From the NCBI RefSeq assembly GCF_003086295.3, contig NC_092050.1:144987699-145051698 (forward strand): a stretch of 64,000 nucleotides of DNA, given 5' to 3'. Each line of letters begins with the position of its first letter. Position 1 is the stretch's first letter. Of the stretch, positions 1-11,486 are shown piece by piece. This DNA comes from Arachis hypogaea. Taxonomy: Eukaryota > Streptophyta > Magnoliopsida > Fabales > Fabaceae. A program made the position numbers and the translations under genes. The notes under the pieces are model-generated. The model had not been told where the DNA came from. It worked only from the letters and a program-made list of their open reading frames with translations, and ran no database searches.

Positions 1-557
1 GTCTCCGGACGCCATCGCTCCACGAGTGCCGAAATTAGGAAATTGTCAAATGTGAAATCTCTGAGCGGCACCGTGTCGCCAAATCCGGTCTCAACCAGAT
101 ACAAAACGATGGCGTCCGGTGGAGGAAGGGTATGGCTGACTCGCCGGGGCAATAAAAGGCGAGGCCTCTACGGAATGCAAAAATAAATTTTTAACCTATA
201 AACATATAATAATACATTTTTCTACTCTACTTAAGAACAACGTACTACTACTACTTAGGAACATACTACCATGTGTCTACTCTACAGCTGTCTCTAAATT
301 ACTTATGTCGGTAAGCAAATCCTAATTAAGTCAAACAAATCGTATAAAAGCAAATATTGTTCTAAATTCATCATACATTCCAACCCCTAAAGCATTTTAC
401 TCAGTGCTTGCCACTACGAGACTACCCTAACAATGTCCACATACTTATTAGATTAACCGAACATAATGCGACTAACCTCAAAGTCGGCTACTCCGGCGTA
501 ATAGGAGGTCTCATTTAGTCTATTGATGTCCTCATCGTATCCCGCCTGGCGGACCAT
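1..557 (-). CDS. MAIN-like plant mobile domain (PMD) protein, 5' part, truncated by window edge
   Basis: Two exons are readable on the minus strand. Exon 1 runs 557 to 477 (27 residues, beginning MVRQAGYDEDINRLN) and ends at a GT donor in phase 0. Exon 2 starts at 167 after a TAG acceptor and stays open to base 1, with motifs RPRLLLPRRVSHTLPPP, GFGDTVPLRDFTFDN and LISALVERWRPE. These are typical of the PMD of MAIN/MAIL-type proteins and their transposon-borne relatives. Known members act in silencing or genome stability, and many PMD copies in legumes are mobile. No stop or frameshift is seen in the visible part, unlike the PMD copies at 31.8-34.6 kb. A dyad array lies upstream of the start. 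Whether it is a host gene or transposon-borne cannot be decided because the 3' part lies outside the window. Confidence 0.8.
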
Positions 558-639
558 CACCGTATAGGACTCAAATATAGTAGGAAACGGTTAAAAGAGG
601 GGAGAAAGAGTTTGACTAGGTCAAAGTGGGGTCTAGGAA

Positions 640-790
640 TATGCTGTGAACAATTTCTACTTATAGGCGCCATTCGGTCTTATCTCGTTTACAGTAGCCA
701 TGGCGCAGCTGACGTGTCATATCTCATTTACACTTTAAACGAAATACATGCAATGCCATCTCGTTTACAGTGTAAACGAGATATGACTAG
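640..790 (-). promoter_or_regulatory. Array of dyad motifs upstream of the PMD gene
   Basis: Two inverted-symmetric sites built on ATCTCGTTTACA...TGTAAACGAGAT lie at about 717-744 and 756-784, with a half site near 690. They sit about 130-230 bases upstream of the minus-strand start codon at 557. A TATA-like stretch (complement of 573-583) lies between them and the start. The layout matches the dyad array upstream of the palindromic PMD pair, although the motif differs. A promoter role is inferred. Confidence 0.5.
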
Positions 791-1429
791 AAAACACAAA
801 TCGATAAATATTTTTAAATTTATTTATTTCGGTAATTAATGTTTTTATTTTATTTATTTAAATAAAAAATCCATATATATATTATATTAAAATTATATAT
901 ATACCGAAACAGAAATTACCTAAATCCAAATTCGTTGCGTCCAAAACCCTACCTTAAATTGGGTAGGAGCGAGATGGCTACCTATAAATTCAAATAGTGT
1001 TGCTATTCTTATATACATATAGAATCTGGTATGATGGTTTAAAAATATACATCTATCCTAACAAGTTATTAAACCAATTTAATTAGATTTATTTATTAAA
1101 AAAATTTGGCTATATATGATCATATCAATAAACGAAAATAGTGGACCAAAAAAATATCAATTTAAAATTTAACTTTGAATAATATATTTTTATTATTTTT
1201 TTGCTAATTTCTTACGCTTTAAAATAAGGGTAAATATATATATATGATGAATTATTATGATTATAATACATGAAAAGTATTATACTTTTAGACAATATTA
1301 TCTATTAATCAAAGTAAATTTTATGATGAATTATACAATTATAATACATGAAAAGTATTATGATTCTGCACAACAATATATGTGGTGCCATTTGGATTGG
1401 GTTTGAAGAAATAAAAGTATAAAACCAAT
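791..1429. other. AT-rich intergenic DNA with a small tandem duplication
   Basis: No gene is seen. A roughly 77-base period is visible: the string ATAATACATGAAAAGTATTAT occurs near 1263 and again near 1340, preceded in both by ATGATGAATTAT. The rest is AT-rich DNA. Confidence 0.6.
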
Positions 1430-2069
1430 TAGGGGTGGCAAAGAGGATCGGTCCGCTCTAATATGTCCCGTCCCGCCAATTAAAATGGGTTTAAAATGTT
1501 AGTCCGTTCCGTTTTATGGCGGATTGGCGGGTCGGCGGGTTAGCCCGCTCGACTCTTTTTTTTTTTTGAAAAATAAAATTTATTAAAATTAACTAAAAAA
1601 TAATAATTAAAAAATCAAATACAAATAAAAAATAGTCAAATTATAATATATTTTTTTATTATTTTTTTTTAATTTTTAACTTCAATAAAATTGTTCAAAA
1701 TAATATTTGTCAATAAAATTATCTTTATTTTAAAAAACAAGTCACATGATTCGAACAAATATACAAAATTATAAAATAAAATAAAGTTAATAACTAAAAG
1801 AAGAATAAAAATAAAAACAAAAAAAAAGTGTTTGAAAATTTTATAATTATTAATTTTATAATAGTAATCACTATTTTATTTAATAAAAAAAAATAAAAAT
1901 CTTCGACCTAGTAGATCGGCTCTCCCTGCCCCGCCAAAATTTGCCAATTTGGCGGTGCGGGTTTGACGAATTTTTTTAATTTGGCGAGCTCTAAATCATA
2001 GCTCGACCCGCCCTTTTTAGCGGGTTTAGCGAATTGACCCGACAAATTCAACCCGTTTTGCCACCCCTA
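1430..2069. mobile_element. Non-autonomous hAT element, 640 bp, TSD AAACCAAT
   Basis: The terminal inverted repeats are TAGGGGTGGCAAA on the left and TTTGCCACCCCTA on the right. They are flanked by an exact 8-bp duplication AAACCAAT at 1422-1429 and 2070-2077. An 8-bp target duplication with TAGGGGTG-type ends is diagnostic of hAT elements. Subterminal regions carry GGCGGGT/GACCCGCC-rich stretches in opposite orientation. The centre is AT-rich and contains no transposase frame. Confidence 0.88.
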
Positions 2070-2297
2070 AAACCAATCAAACTTTAAATATATAAGTCTT
2101 CAATTTGGACTGAAATAGTTTGATTGATTCTGAAATTCATTGTAATACGATTTAGAATTTTGATTTTGATTTGAAGGACAGCTTTGAACTCAAATTTTAA
2201 TATAGTGTTTGAATAATTTGTTTTATATTAAAAATCTTCGGTATTATCTAATTACATAGGTTTAACGTTTAAGTAACTATAATAATATGGAAAAATA

Positions 2298-2447
2298 TAG
2301 GGGCCAGCAACTTTGTTAAATTCTGGTCAGCATATAACTAGTAAAAAAGAGTCAGTCATTGGATGAAATCTTACACCAATCTCACACCATTAAAATCATC
2401 ATTGATGACTATTTGATGGTTACAAATCACAAAAGTTGCTGGCCCTA
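2298..2447. mobile_element. Short MITE (about 150 bp) with GGGCCAGCAACTTT ends
   Basis: The left end reads GGGCCAGCAACTTTG and the right end CAAAAGTTGCTGGCCC, an inverted pair bounded by TA on both sides. There is no coding capacity. A TA duplication would suggest a Tc1/mariner-type MITE, but the short TSD makes the superfamily uncertain. Confidence 0.6.
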
Positions 2448-2519
2448 ACATTCCTCTAATAATATTATTGTATGAGATATGTATTGGGCATAATTACTTT
2501 GTAATTTTTAATCAGCCCT

Positions 2520-3440
2520 CTGTTATCTTAATTAACATGTAATTTATTTTAATTAGTTGTTTTTTTTTATCTAATTACTAATTATATTACTAATTTGAGT
2601 GGCTTAAATTTAACTAAAATTAATGTTTTAACTATAATAGAGTCAATTTATAATTAATTTATTTTTTTCTATAAGTTTTTATATAACTTTTAGAAGTATT
2701 AACAACTTCCTAATCTCTCAAATCTTTTTTGCCATTTTTAAAAAAGTTGAAAAAAAAAATAGACTTCTCTAATAACTGTAGCTCTTCTCTCTTCGTCATG
2801 TAGAGCCATTTCACATGGCATACTTTAAATAAATAAATAAAGTATCAATTATAGTTTTACATAAGCCGAAGCTACAATATCTTCATTCAAAACGGGAGAG
2901 ATGCTTTAGCAACTCATTTAAATTTTTGTCCGACTTTGAGGTTGTAACGTGTAACACATGTTGACATCTATCTAACAATTGTAAACAAAAATAAAAAAAA
3001 AATGAAAGAGAGAAGAGGTGGCAAAAATTCATATGCATTTATCTTTATATAAAATTCTTAATTAAAAATAATTAAATAATAATTTAATTAAATATGTTAA
3101 ATTATTTATTAATTTTTAACTAATAATTTTATATTAAAATAATTACACATAAATTTTTACCAAAGATTAAAAAACATGAGAAGTTTACTTTTTTTTTTTG
3201 TTTAAATTTTTTCAAAAATGCCAAAGAAGATTTGGGAGATTAGGAGTCGTTAATATTTTAAAAAATTACATAAATACTCACATTAAAAAATAAATTAATT
3301 ACAAATTGATTTTTATCAATTATTATGGTTAGAATATTAATTTTAGTTAAATTTAAGCGACTCGGGTTAGTAATATAATTAGTGATTAGATAAAAAAATA
3401 ACCAATTAAAATTTAACATGTCGTAAAAGATAAATTATAT
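2520..3440. mobile_element. AT-rich DNA element with about 230-bp terminal inverted repeats
   Basis: Bases 2532-2750 and 3185-3432 are diverged inverted copies. For example, CTAATTACTAATTATATTAC on the left pairs with GTAATATAATTAGTGATTAG on the right, and CTCTCAAATCTTTTTTGCC pairs with GCCAAAGAAGATTTGGGAG. The internal 430 bases show no ORF. Long TIRs suggest a Mutator-like non-autonomous element. I could not fix the exact ends or a target duplication. Confidence 0.55.
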
Positions 3441-3667
3441 ATGAATTAAAAGAGGATAAAGATAGACTAAAAATCATCTAATTATTTAGTCATCAAATCT
3501 AAAATTCTAAGCTTGAATTAAATTAAATTAAGTGCAGTTTAGTTTTGAACCAAAAAAAAAAAGAAAAAGAAAGACAAGACAAAATCCAGGATCTACAATA
3601 ACAAAAACATGGTTTTGGTTTGCTTTTGTAACTACATAAAAAATTTTAGCCGAACGTTAAACGGAAC

Positions 3668-3670
<3 letters not shown>

Positions 3671-3723
<53 letters not shown>

Positions 3724-3821
3724 GCCTCTGTTTCTAACTCTGTTGCTACATTCTAACACCCTTTCTCTCCATTCTGCAAATTCACATCTTCTTCTTCTTC
3801 TTCTTCTTCTTCTTCTTCTTC
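3671..3821 (+). repeat. (CT)n and (CTT)n microsatellites in the probable 5' UTR of the DUF1639 gene
   Basis: A run of about 25 CT units occupies 3671-3720, and a run of about 11 CTT units occupies 3788-3821. CT-rich tracts are common in plant promoters and 5' leaders. Here they lie 230-380 bases before the likely start codon at 4049, so they probably belong to the leader or core promoter. The long ORF that reads through the CTT run (poly-Leu) is an artefact of the repeat. Confidence 0.85.
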
Positions 3822-4048
3822 AATTTCCAACCGCTATCAAAATAACCACTCCCCCAACGCACACAATTCCCACACTGAAAACAAATAAAACCGAAGAAAA
3901 AGCCATAACTTTATCACACACCAATCAAAAGCTCGAAGAGAATTCAGTGAAGAAGCTCAAAATACAACCACACACGCATCAAACCAATCAACACACTGTC
4001 AGAACGATTATCAAGAGCAAAAGGGGTCGTCATCAATATTGTTCTGCC

Positions 4049-5002
4049 ATGGGTATGGTACCTGAGAGATCAAAGCCACTTCACAACTTCTCCTTGCCAT
4101 GCTTGAAATGGGGTTCTCAAAAGTTCCTAAGATGTGTCAACGCTCCCTCCAACATCACCATCAACAACGATAACAATAACCCTTCTCAACCTTCTTCTTC
4201 TTCCCCTGATCGCAGATCCTCACGCCTCCAACCCAAACCCCAAATCAACCAAATTGAGCCTTCTAGACTCCCCAAGAGAAAATCCAACCAAAACTTTGAT
4301 GGGGTACCAGGGAAGAAGCTCAAAGTTTCGAACTTTGAGGATGGAGGGGGAGGAGCAGGAGGAGGAGGAGAAGAAGGTGGTGGTGCAAATGGTGATGGTG
4401 GTGGTGTTTCTAATAGGCCTTGGAATTTGAGGACAAGGAGAGCTGCTTGCAAGGCACCACCGTCACCATCACCATCACCACAAGCACAAGCACTGATAAC
4501 ACAAACAGCATCAGCACCACATGATGAAGAGCGCAATAAGTTATTTGATGTTGGTGGTTCTTCTTATTTTCAAGTGAAGGATAAGAAAGTGGTGATGATG
4601 AATGAGAGAGCCAAGTTCTCAGTTTCTCTCTCCAAGGAAGAGGTTGAACAAGATTTCTGGGGATTGGTTGGGACTAGGCCTCCTAGAAGACCTAAGAAGA
4701 GGCCTAGAATTGTTCAGAGGCAATTGGATGTAAGTAGTGAAATACTATCATGTTATGATATGGAAATTGAAATGATTTTCTTTGATTTAAATTTTCACTT
4801 TTTCTTTTTGTGCTGTGAGTTATGAGAAAAATTGATGAAAATTCTTGTTGCTGGTGTTTTGCATAAGTAATCGGATGCCTTATGTATACTAATTGCATTG
4901 TCCTTTTGCTGTTTGAAAAATGCATTGCAGACACTATTTCCGGGGTTGTGGCTGACTGAGGTTAATGCAGATTGCTACAAAGTGGCTGAAGTTCCTGAAT
5001 GA
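4049..5002 (+). CDS. DUF1639 family protein, two coding exons (join 4049-4729, 4931-5002)
   Basis: The start at 4049 has a good plant context (GCCATGG) and opens MGMVPERSKPLHNFSLPCLKWG, typical of this family; an ORF extending upstream to 3743 is repeat-derived. Exon 1 encodes 227 residues: a basic Ser/Pro-rich N-terminus, a Gly/Glu-rich run near residues 95-115, then LSKEEVEQDFWGLVGTRPPRRPKKRPR. It ends in phase 0 at a GTAAGT donor. After a TTGCAG acceptor, exon 2 adds LFPGLWLTEVNADCYKV and a TGA stop, completing the conserved DUF1639 C-terminus. The product is 250 aa, within the usual size range. The molecular function of DUF1639 is unknown to me; the basic PRRPKKRPR run suggests a nuclear protein. 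Further GTAAGT and CAG sites after the stop suggest introns in the 3' UTR. This is the only host gene in the window that looks complete. Confidence 0.88.
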
Positions 5003-6876
5003 GGTAAGTTTAGTCATTGCTTTTACGGCAGCTGTGTGAATTTCAGTTGGATCACTAACTAGATTTTATGATCAATGGTTATGCAGGGAGGACATGATGG
5101 CGAAACGGGACTCCGGATGTCCCAAATGCCATTCTTGCTGACTTCTTACACCTTGTGACATAAATAATGGTAATTGGTAACCTACCAAGTCAAAACCATC
5201 TATGTAAAAAGGTTGTTTTCAATAATCCTGAAAGTTTTTAATTTTGCTGTTCATTATCTGAATGTAGTAACTTGTAGATTCTATTGATGAACAATGTTAC
5301 CTTCTTCTTCAATTTGCCATCAAATTATAGGATCCCACTGTAGTAGTTTTTACCTTTACTATTGCTCTCAGTACATAGTAAGAGTAACTAATAAAGCTTC
5401 TGGCTTTCCTCAAAATTTGGAGTCATCGATTTGCTGCTTATCCGTGGCAAACAAATTTGATCTTCTCCATAGCAGAAATGTGAATAAGGTGATAAGCTAT
5501 ACTGAACTAGAAATATGCTTCAGGAAGCTAATAACAAGATCAGAATTTGTTTAGTTCAATTTCGATATGGTACTGAGAAGTTATATTTTATACGGCACTA
5601 ATTTTTACCAGGTTTGAAGATGGAAAAATTGGCATATACGGATAGCTTAACATGTACTAGTGACTTTTGGTTACACACATTAATATGGTTAATGCATTCT
5701 TCTTTGTAATAGAAGAAAATAGAAATAGAGAATGCAAGGTTTTGATCAATTGTTAATCAAAACTCATCTACTTTTGTTACTAAATTTTCCATTCTACACA
5801 TGGAACCTGGCATAGAAGCTTGCCAAACAAAGGTCCTAGAATTATCGAGTTAAAGAAGTGCTGCAATTTCTAATGGTTACATGGTTGACTTTTTTTAACT
5901 TAGAAAGCAATGGATTTGAGCCATTGTTGAAGTTGGATAAGGAAGCCATTTCTGTGAGAGACAAGATCACCAGTTGTTCCAAGAAGGAACAGGTAAAAAC
6001 TCGCAATCTGTTTTCCTCTCAGCTACTGCATTACCATTGAAGATCTTCCTGCTCTGAGCCATTGCCATAAGCCAATATTTCATTTCACGCATTATTGTTT
6101 ATTGCATGTGATACACAGGAAAACAAATCTGTTGAGTGCAAGCAATATGATGGATGATTAAGGGTTCTTTTTTTTTTCTTTTTGTGTATAAAGTGGAAAT
6201 TATCAATAATTTCCCTTTTAATTTCTCTGAGCTTCAGAAATCCTGCTAGGTGGTGGAGTTTATCCGAATTGTCATTGCAGGTGAAACAGTTTTTCTTTTT
6301 TGCTTTGGTCAAAATCACAGGTATCCTATTCCTCCGGCCGAGGCAATCCTGCTCGAGTCAGGTAGGCCCACTCGCCACTCCGATGGAGAATCTCTCCCTT
6401 CCGAGTTTTAACTCGGTTGCTGTAAGGCATACCCATAGGACTTGAATCCAAGTATCCAAGTCCTTTTGGAAACAGTTAATGCTTGTTGAAGTGGCACTTC
6501 TATCTGTTGCTGTGATCATAACTTGTTGAAACTCTTGTGTCATTTCATGTTAGCATATGATTACTTAAGACAGATGCTGTGCTTTACAAGTATGCATACA
6601 TCTTGCTATTTAGCAATTCAAGTACTTTCTAGTGATGAAAGTTCTTGAGTAGCTCTAAAAGATCTCAATTCTCAAGTAATTTCTGAAGGAATTGGACAGT
6701 TGAACGTTTTGTATTGGATGGCATGGTTCTTGAACATCATCTGTTTTGTGCTGAGGAATTGAATCAATGGCTATCTAAAATATTGGATCATGTAAAAACT
6801 ATGAAACTGTTTGTTTATGTACTACATTTTTTTTTTCTCTCTAACCCAGAGTCCCTCATAGAGTGAGTATACGAAG
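5003..6876 (+). other. 3' UTR and downstream non-coding DNA of the DUF1639 gene
   Basis: A GTAAGT donor follows the stop almost at once (5004) and a GCAG acceptor lies near 5085, so the 3' UTR is probably spliced. No convincing coding exon is seen. Around 6320-6470 lies a GC-richer stretch containing CTCGAGTCAGGTAGGCC and AGTTTTAACTCGGTTGC that could be a small retroposon, but I could not find its ends. Confidence 0.5.
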
Positions 6877-7432
6877 TAGGGCTGGAGGTGACTCAGGCAA
6901 GCTCAATAGCTAGCTCGAACTCGACTCGTTAATAGCTCGATAAGCTGAATTCGTGAGTTGGTGAGCCAAGGTTGAGCTCGGAATTGAGCTCATAAATTAA
7001 ATGAGCCGAACTTGAGATTGGATAAACTCAGCTCATTAGCTCATTAGCTCGTGAGCTGGTTCGATTATATATATAGTTAAATTGTTCAGAATAGAAGAGA
7101 CACATTTATATATTAATGTTCTCAATTATTTAAAATTTTATAGTCATTTTTTATATATAATTTTGATGTATGACATAAATATAAATTTATAATTCATAGA
7201 TAAACAATATATAAAATTAAATTTTTGTAATATTTTTTGATATATATGTTATAATTTATTGATATAGAATTATAGATTATGTTTATGTTATTTGGGTCAG
7301 TTCGTGAGTTTTCGGCGAATCAAGCTTGAACTTAAGAAATGGACTCGATTGTTAATGAGCTAAACTATGAGTAAGTTCAATTTTTCTGAGTCGAACTTAA
7401 ACTTGGTCTAACTCAGCTCATTTCTAATCCTA
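6877..7432. mobile_element. Degenerate hAT element, 556 bp, TSD ATAC(G/T)AAG
   Basis: The left end is TAGGGCTGGAGGTGACTC and the right end GAGC..ATTTCTAATCCTA, a degenerate inverted pair. The flanks are ATACGAAG (6869-6876) and ATACTAAG (7433-7440), matching at 7 of 8 bases. The subterminal DNA is full of GAGCTCG and AGCTCATTAGCTC motifs in both orientations. No transposase frame is seen. Confidence 0.72.
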
Positions 7433-8512
7433 ATACTAAGGATATAAACATAGAATATAGACATAGAATGTTTGTTTTGTAGGGAAAAAAAAATTTATTT
7501 AAGCTTTCAATATATTGAATAAATCTAAAAAAGATTTCCATTAACATTCATTAAGGCACTAGCCGTCAAAAGTCAAAACCGAAATTGTATTATCAAGAAA
7601 AATGAGAATTATTCCTTTGGTTCTTCATTTTTTATTTCTTATCATAAACATGGGTGAGTTTTAGCTTGCACTGTTGCACATGGCAGGATTCAGTGCTGTA
7701 CGCGTGACAAATTTTGGTGGTGTAGCAAAAAATTCCTTGCTTTATTACCGGAGAACTTGTTTATGGGTTTAGGGAGAAATTGTTTGTTCTACCACATGAG
7801 GTTTATTTCGAAAATAACAAAAATTTGTATTAGATATTGGGCCAATAAAAAATCAGCATAAAATTTTTTTAGAAAGGGTATTGGGCCTTCTATTGTTAAC
7901 AACCCATAATTAGTTGTTTTAGAAGGCCATATGCTACAAGTATCCAAGGCCCCATTTAAAATGAAAAAGAAGCCTCTAGATCCATTAGTTTGACATGGTA
8001 AATGAAGAATTTAATTTTGATAAGGCAGATTTACACATATATCTAATTAGGTAGCGCTACATCAGTAAAAATAAATATTTTTTACATTAATTGCGTGAAT
8101 GGTCGTCCAAAAAACATATGTGATTGTATGACTGTGTAAAATGCTTTACACTGTTAGTATATCAAAATTGAACTCGATAAAAGAAATATTACTATTTTTT
8201 TTAAATGAAATAGGTAACGATCCATAAAAAAAAAAAAGTAGGTAACGATAGAAATTAAGATAAATAAATTTTTAATTGAATTGAATTAAAACTATATTTT
8301 GATTTATAAAAACCAAAATGATTCAAAAAATCTAAGATTTTGTTTCTTTTCAATTTCGGTATGCGTAATTTTTGTTTTTTGTTTTTCTGTTATGACTCCT
8401 TTTATTAATAGGCCAAGAAATAATAATAATAATAATAATAGTTCCCACTACTTCTATCTATAATAAATACGGTGTTAAATAATTTTATTTTATAGATAAA
8501 AAATAATGTTAG
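7433..8512. other. AT-rich intergenic DNA
   Basis: No gene or recognisable element is seen. A short TAA/ATA microsatellite lies near 8417-8440. The last five bases, GTTAG at 8508-8512, are the left target duplication of the LTR element that follows. Confidence 0.6.
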
Positions 8513-9080
8513 TGTTCATACATCGGTTCGAGCTATAAAGGACCGAGTTGGCCGACCTCTTAGAAGGTTGGCCCATTACCGACCTCTTCACAAAGAGTTT
8601 GGCCGAATCAACATAAGAGGCATGAACAGGCTCAAACGAAGGGACACAGCCCAATCTAAAGGCAGTCAAAGCCTAGAAAGATAAATGTGGTTCCTCGTAA
8701 AGATAAGATAACTTCACTAAAAGATAAGATAAAATAACTAACTTATCTAAGAAGGTCAGCCAACACTACTATAAATACACTGGAGCACCTATGTATAACA
8801 TATACTCTGATCTACACTAAAACCCTGCTTAAAGTCCATGCTAACTTAAGCATCGGAGTCTCTTGCAGGTACCACCACCCTTCAGTGACGAAGGATCAGC
8901 AGCATCTCCAGCTCCACCAGTTCCACCAGGTCAGACACAACAGCTTCGGCCACCAGATCCCACATGGTCGGACACGACAGCTCTGGCCACCAGATCCAAC
9001 CAGGTCGGACACGACAGCTCCATCCACCACAGCAGATCTCATCCGAGATCGACCTTCAGTTTCAGGCAACCCTCGAAACA
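8513..9080 (+). repeat. 5' LTR of the Tat-clade element
   Basis: The LTR runs from TGTTCATACATC to CTCGAAACA. A TATA-like CTATAAATACACTGG lies at about 8769-8783. The LTR is nearly identical to 13791-14352. The 3' part contains four spaced copies of a CAGGTCGGACACGACAGCTC-type motif (8931-9020) with small differences. Confidence 0.9.
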
Positions 9081-9081
9081 T

Positions 9082-9099
9082 TGGCGCCGTTGCCGGGGA
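9082..9099 (+). other. Primer binding site, tRNA-Asp type
   Basis: TGGCGCCGTTGCCGGGGA begins two bases after the LTR end. It matches the complement of the 3' end of plant tRNA-Asp (TGGCGCCGTCGCCGGG) with one mismatch in that core. Confidence 0.75.
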
Positions 9100-9121
9100 T
9101 CCTGGAAGTCATCCCATCACC

Positions 9122-10456
9122 ATGGCGGACGAGCATGACAATGACCACAACTCTGGTTTGGTGGACAGAACGCCAAACAAAAACACGGACGCCACCTCCA
9201 AAGACACACCTCAAAACGGGGGAGATAAGAAACCCCCAAAAGCAAAAATTTTGGAAGCTATCTGTGAGCAACAGAATCGCCTTAAACAGCTGGAACAAGA
9301 AATTGAACATCAACGAGAAGCCGAAAGAGACCTTCGGAGAGAAACAAGACGACATCGAAAGCTAGAGGACAAGCTCTTAAAGCTCGAAGCCGATCTCAAA
9401 ACCAAGACCGCTCGATCCAGTCATGAAGATAGCCCCCACAAAGATCAAGACCCATTCACCAAAGAGATCATGAAAGCTAAAGTCCCAAAGGACTTCAAAG
9501 CTCCCGACATGACCCTGTACGACGGCATATCAGATCCAAGCCATCACCTCAGCAATTTCAGAAGCAGAATGTATCTCACTAATGCCTCGGACGCTATTCG
9601 ATGCAAAGCCTTCCCGACTACCCTAACGAAGACAACAATAAAGTAGTTTGACAGTTTGCCTCCAAAATCCATCACAAGTTTTGACGACCTTGCTAAAAAG
9701 TTCCTCGCCAGGTTCTTCATCCAGAAGGATAAAGCCAAACACGCTCCAAGCTTGCTGGGAATTAAACAAGGAGATCGGAAAAGCCTTCGCAGCTACATGA
9801 AAAGATTCAACAAAGCATGCCTTGACATACAAAGTCTTCCAACAGAAGCGGCCATCATGGGACTCATCAATGGCCTAAGAAAAGGACCTTTCAGCCACTC
9901 AATATCTAAGAAGTACCCAACATCTCTTAACGAGGTTCAAGAAAGGGCAGAAAAATATATCAATATGGAGGAGAACTCCCGATTGGGAGACAGCTCAAAA
10001 ACCGGATTCTCCTAACCCACCACGGGACAAGGGTAAAGAGTCCAAAAAAAAACCCACTGAGAAGCCTAGAAAATACCACAATTACACCCCTCTTCGGGTG
10101 TCTCTTGTGGATGTTTACCGAGAAATATGCAACACTGGGAAGATCCCACCACCTCGCCCAATCAACAACAAAAAAGGGGGAAGTCAGAATACTGCGAGTA
10201 CCACCGAATCTACGGACATCCTACTAACGAGTGTTTCGACCTAAAGAATGTCATAGAGAAATTGGCAAGAGAAGGGCGATTAGATCGGTACTTAGCTAAT
10301 AAAGCGGCTGAACCAAGAAAAAGAAGAAGGGACGAAGAGGTCGGACGAGTTGAACGTCCACCCCCTGACAGACAGGTTCATATGATAAATGGAGGATTCG
10401 CAGGAGGAGGGATATCTAAATCATCTCGCAAAAGACACCTCAAAGAGGTATATTAA
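9122..10456 (+). pseudogene. gag of the Tat-clade element, broken
   Basis: The frame opens at 9122 (MADEHDNDHNSG), just after the PBS. A charged coiled-coil-like stretch (LEQEIEHQREAERDLRRE) is followed by the gag core motif VPKDFKAPDMTLYDG. An in-frame TAG at 9644-9646 interrupts the core. Related gags usually have Trp here, so this is probably TGG to TAG. The same frame resumes (ITSFDDLAKKFLARFF, RSYMKRFNKACLD) to 10015. A frame change then follows before the zinc-knuckle-like segment YCEYHRIYGHPTNECFDLKN at about 10187-10246 in another frame. The ORF covering the upstream LTR is not part of gag. With a stop and a frameshift it is not functional as it stands. Confidence 0.85.
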
Positions 10457-10521
10457 GGAAGGGAGAGAGGTTTGAATAGGACAACGGAGTGCGAACAAGC
10501 CTTCCGAGATTTTAAAAATTC

Positions 10522-11480
10522 TTGGGGCAACTACCCATTCTTACCCGACCACGGGAAGGTGAAAAACTCATATTATACCTCGCAGTGGGAAGTCGGGCAA
10601 TAGCCTCAACGCTAGTCAGAGAAGATGAAAGTGAGCAACAACCCGTCTATTTTATCATCAAGGCTCTACAAGGGGCCAAATTAAACTATCAAAAGATAGA
10701 AAAGTTTGCCTACGCCCTCATACTCACTTCTCGACGACTCCGCCTATACTTTCAAGCTCACACTATCAGAGTTCGGAATAACCAGCCCATAAAAGGCATC
10801 CTACAGAAAACAGACTTAGCTGGAAGAACCCTACAGTGGGCAGTCAAGTTATCCGAATTCGATCTTCAGCCCGGACAGCCATCAAATCACAGTATCTGGC
10901 CGACTTCATTGCAGAGTACACTGACACCCCGGGAACTCCCACAAAATGGAATCTCTACGTGGACGACTCTTCAAACAAAACCGGGAATGTCGCAGGTGTA
11001 ATTATAGAAAGCGATCAGGAAACCCAAATCGAGCTAAATAACCAAGTTGAATACGAGGCACTACTGGCTGGTTTAAGGCTGGCTAAGGAGGTAGGTGTTC
11101 AAAAGCTTACCGTGTTCAGTAATTCACAAGTAGTCACCTCACAAATAGAAGGGAGCTACCAAGCTAAGGATCCCACCATAAAAAAATACCTGGACAAAAC
11201 CAGAGAACAGCTCGGACAATTTGGGGGATATGAGGTCCGATATATACCTCGGGAACAGAATGCCCGAGCTGATGCACTTTCAAAACTAGCCACCACCAAC
11301 AACTCGGACAATTCGGGGGATATGAGGTCCGACATATACCTCGGAAACAGAATGCCCGAGCTGATGCACTTTCAAAACTAGCCACCACCAACAGCTCGGA
11401 CAATTCGGAGGATATGAGGTCCGACATATACCTTGAGAATAGAATGCCCGAGCTGATGCACTTTCAAAACTAGCCAGCAC
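10522..11480 (+). pseudogene. RNase H plus archaeal-type RNase H remnant of pol
   Basis: From 10522 the reading frame gives an RT-associated RNase H segment (LILYLAVGSRAIASTLVRED, then VYFIIKALQGAKLNYQKIEK). After a frame change near 10870 an archaeal-type RNase H follows (WNLYVDDSSNKTGNVAGVII, VEYEALLAGLRLAKEVGVQ, YIPREQNARADALSKLA). The expected first Asp of this second domain is present in YVDDSS, as is the E in YEALLAG. The reverse transcriptase palm is absent. The end of the domain is disturbed by a 92-bp triplication. Confidence 0.82.
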
Positions 11481-11486
11481 CAAACC
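11211..11486 (+). repeat. Three tandem copies of a 92-bp coding segment
   Basis: Units begin at 11211, 11303 and 11395, each opening CTCGGACAATT. Each covers the end of the archaeal-type RNase H (GGYEVRYIPREQNARADALSKLA). 92 is not a multiple of 3, so each extra copy shifts the frame. The units differ by only a few substitutions. Confidence 0.92.

Noticed and set aside
3743..4048. N-terminal extension of the DUF1639 ORF with a poly-Leu run
   Set aside because: It is translation of the CTT microsatellite in the probable 5' UTR; the Met at 4049 has a better context and matches the family's usual N-terminus.
4186..4536. Minus-strand 116-aa ORF over DUF1639 exon 1
   Set aside because: It is an antisense shadow of a GC-rich Gly/Pro-coding region; no family features.
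6320..6470. Possible SINE or small retroposon downstream of the DUF1639 gene
   Set aside because: No A-box/B-box pair, tail or target duplication could be fixed by eye.
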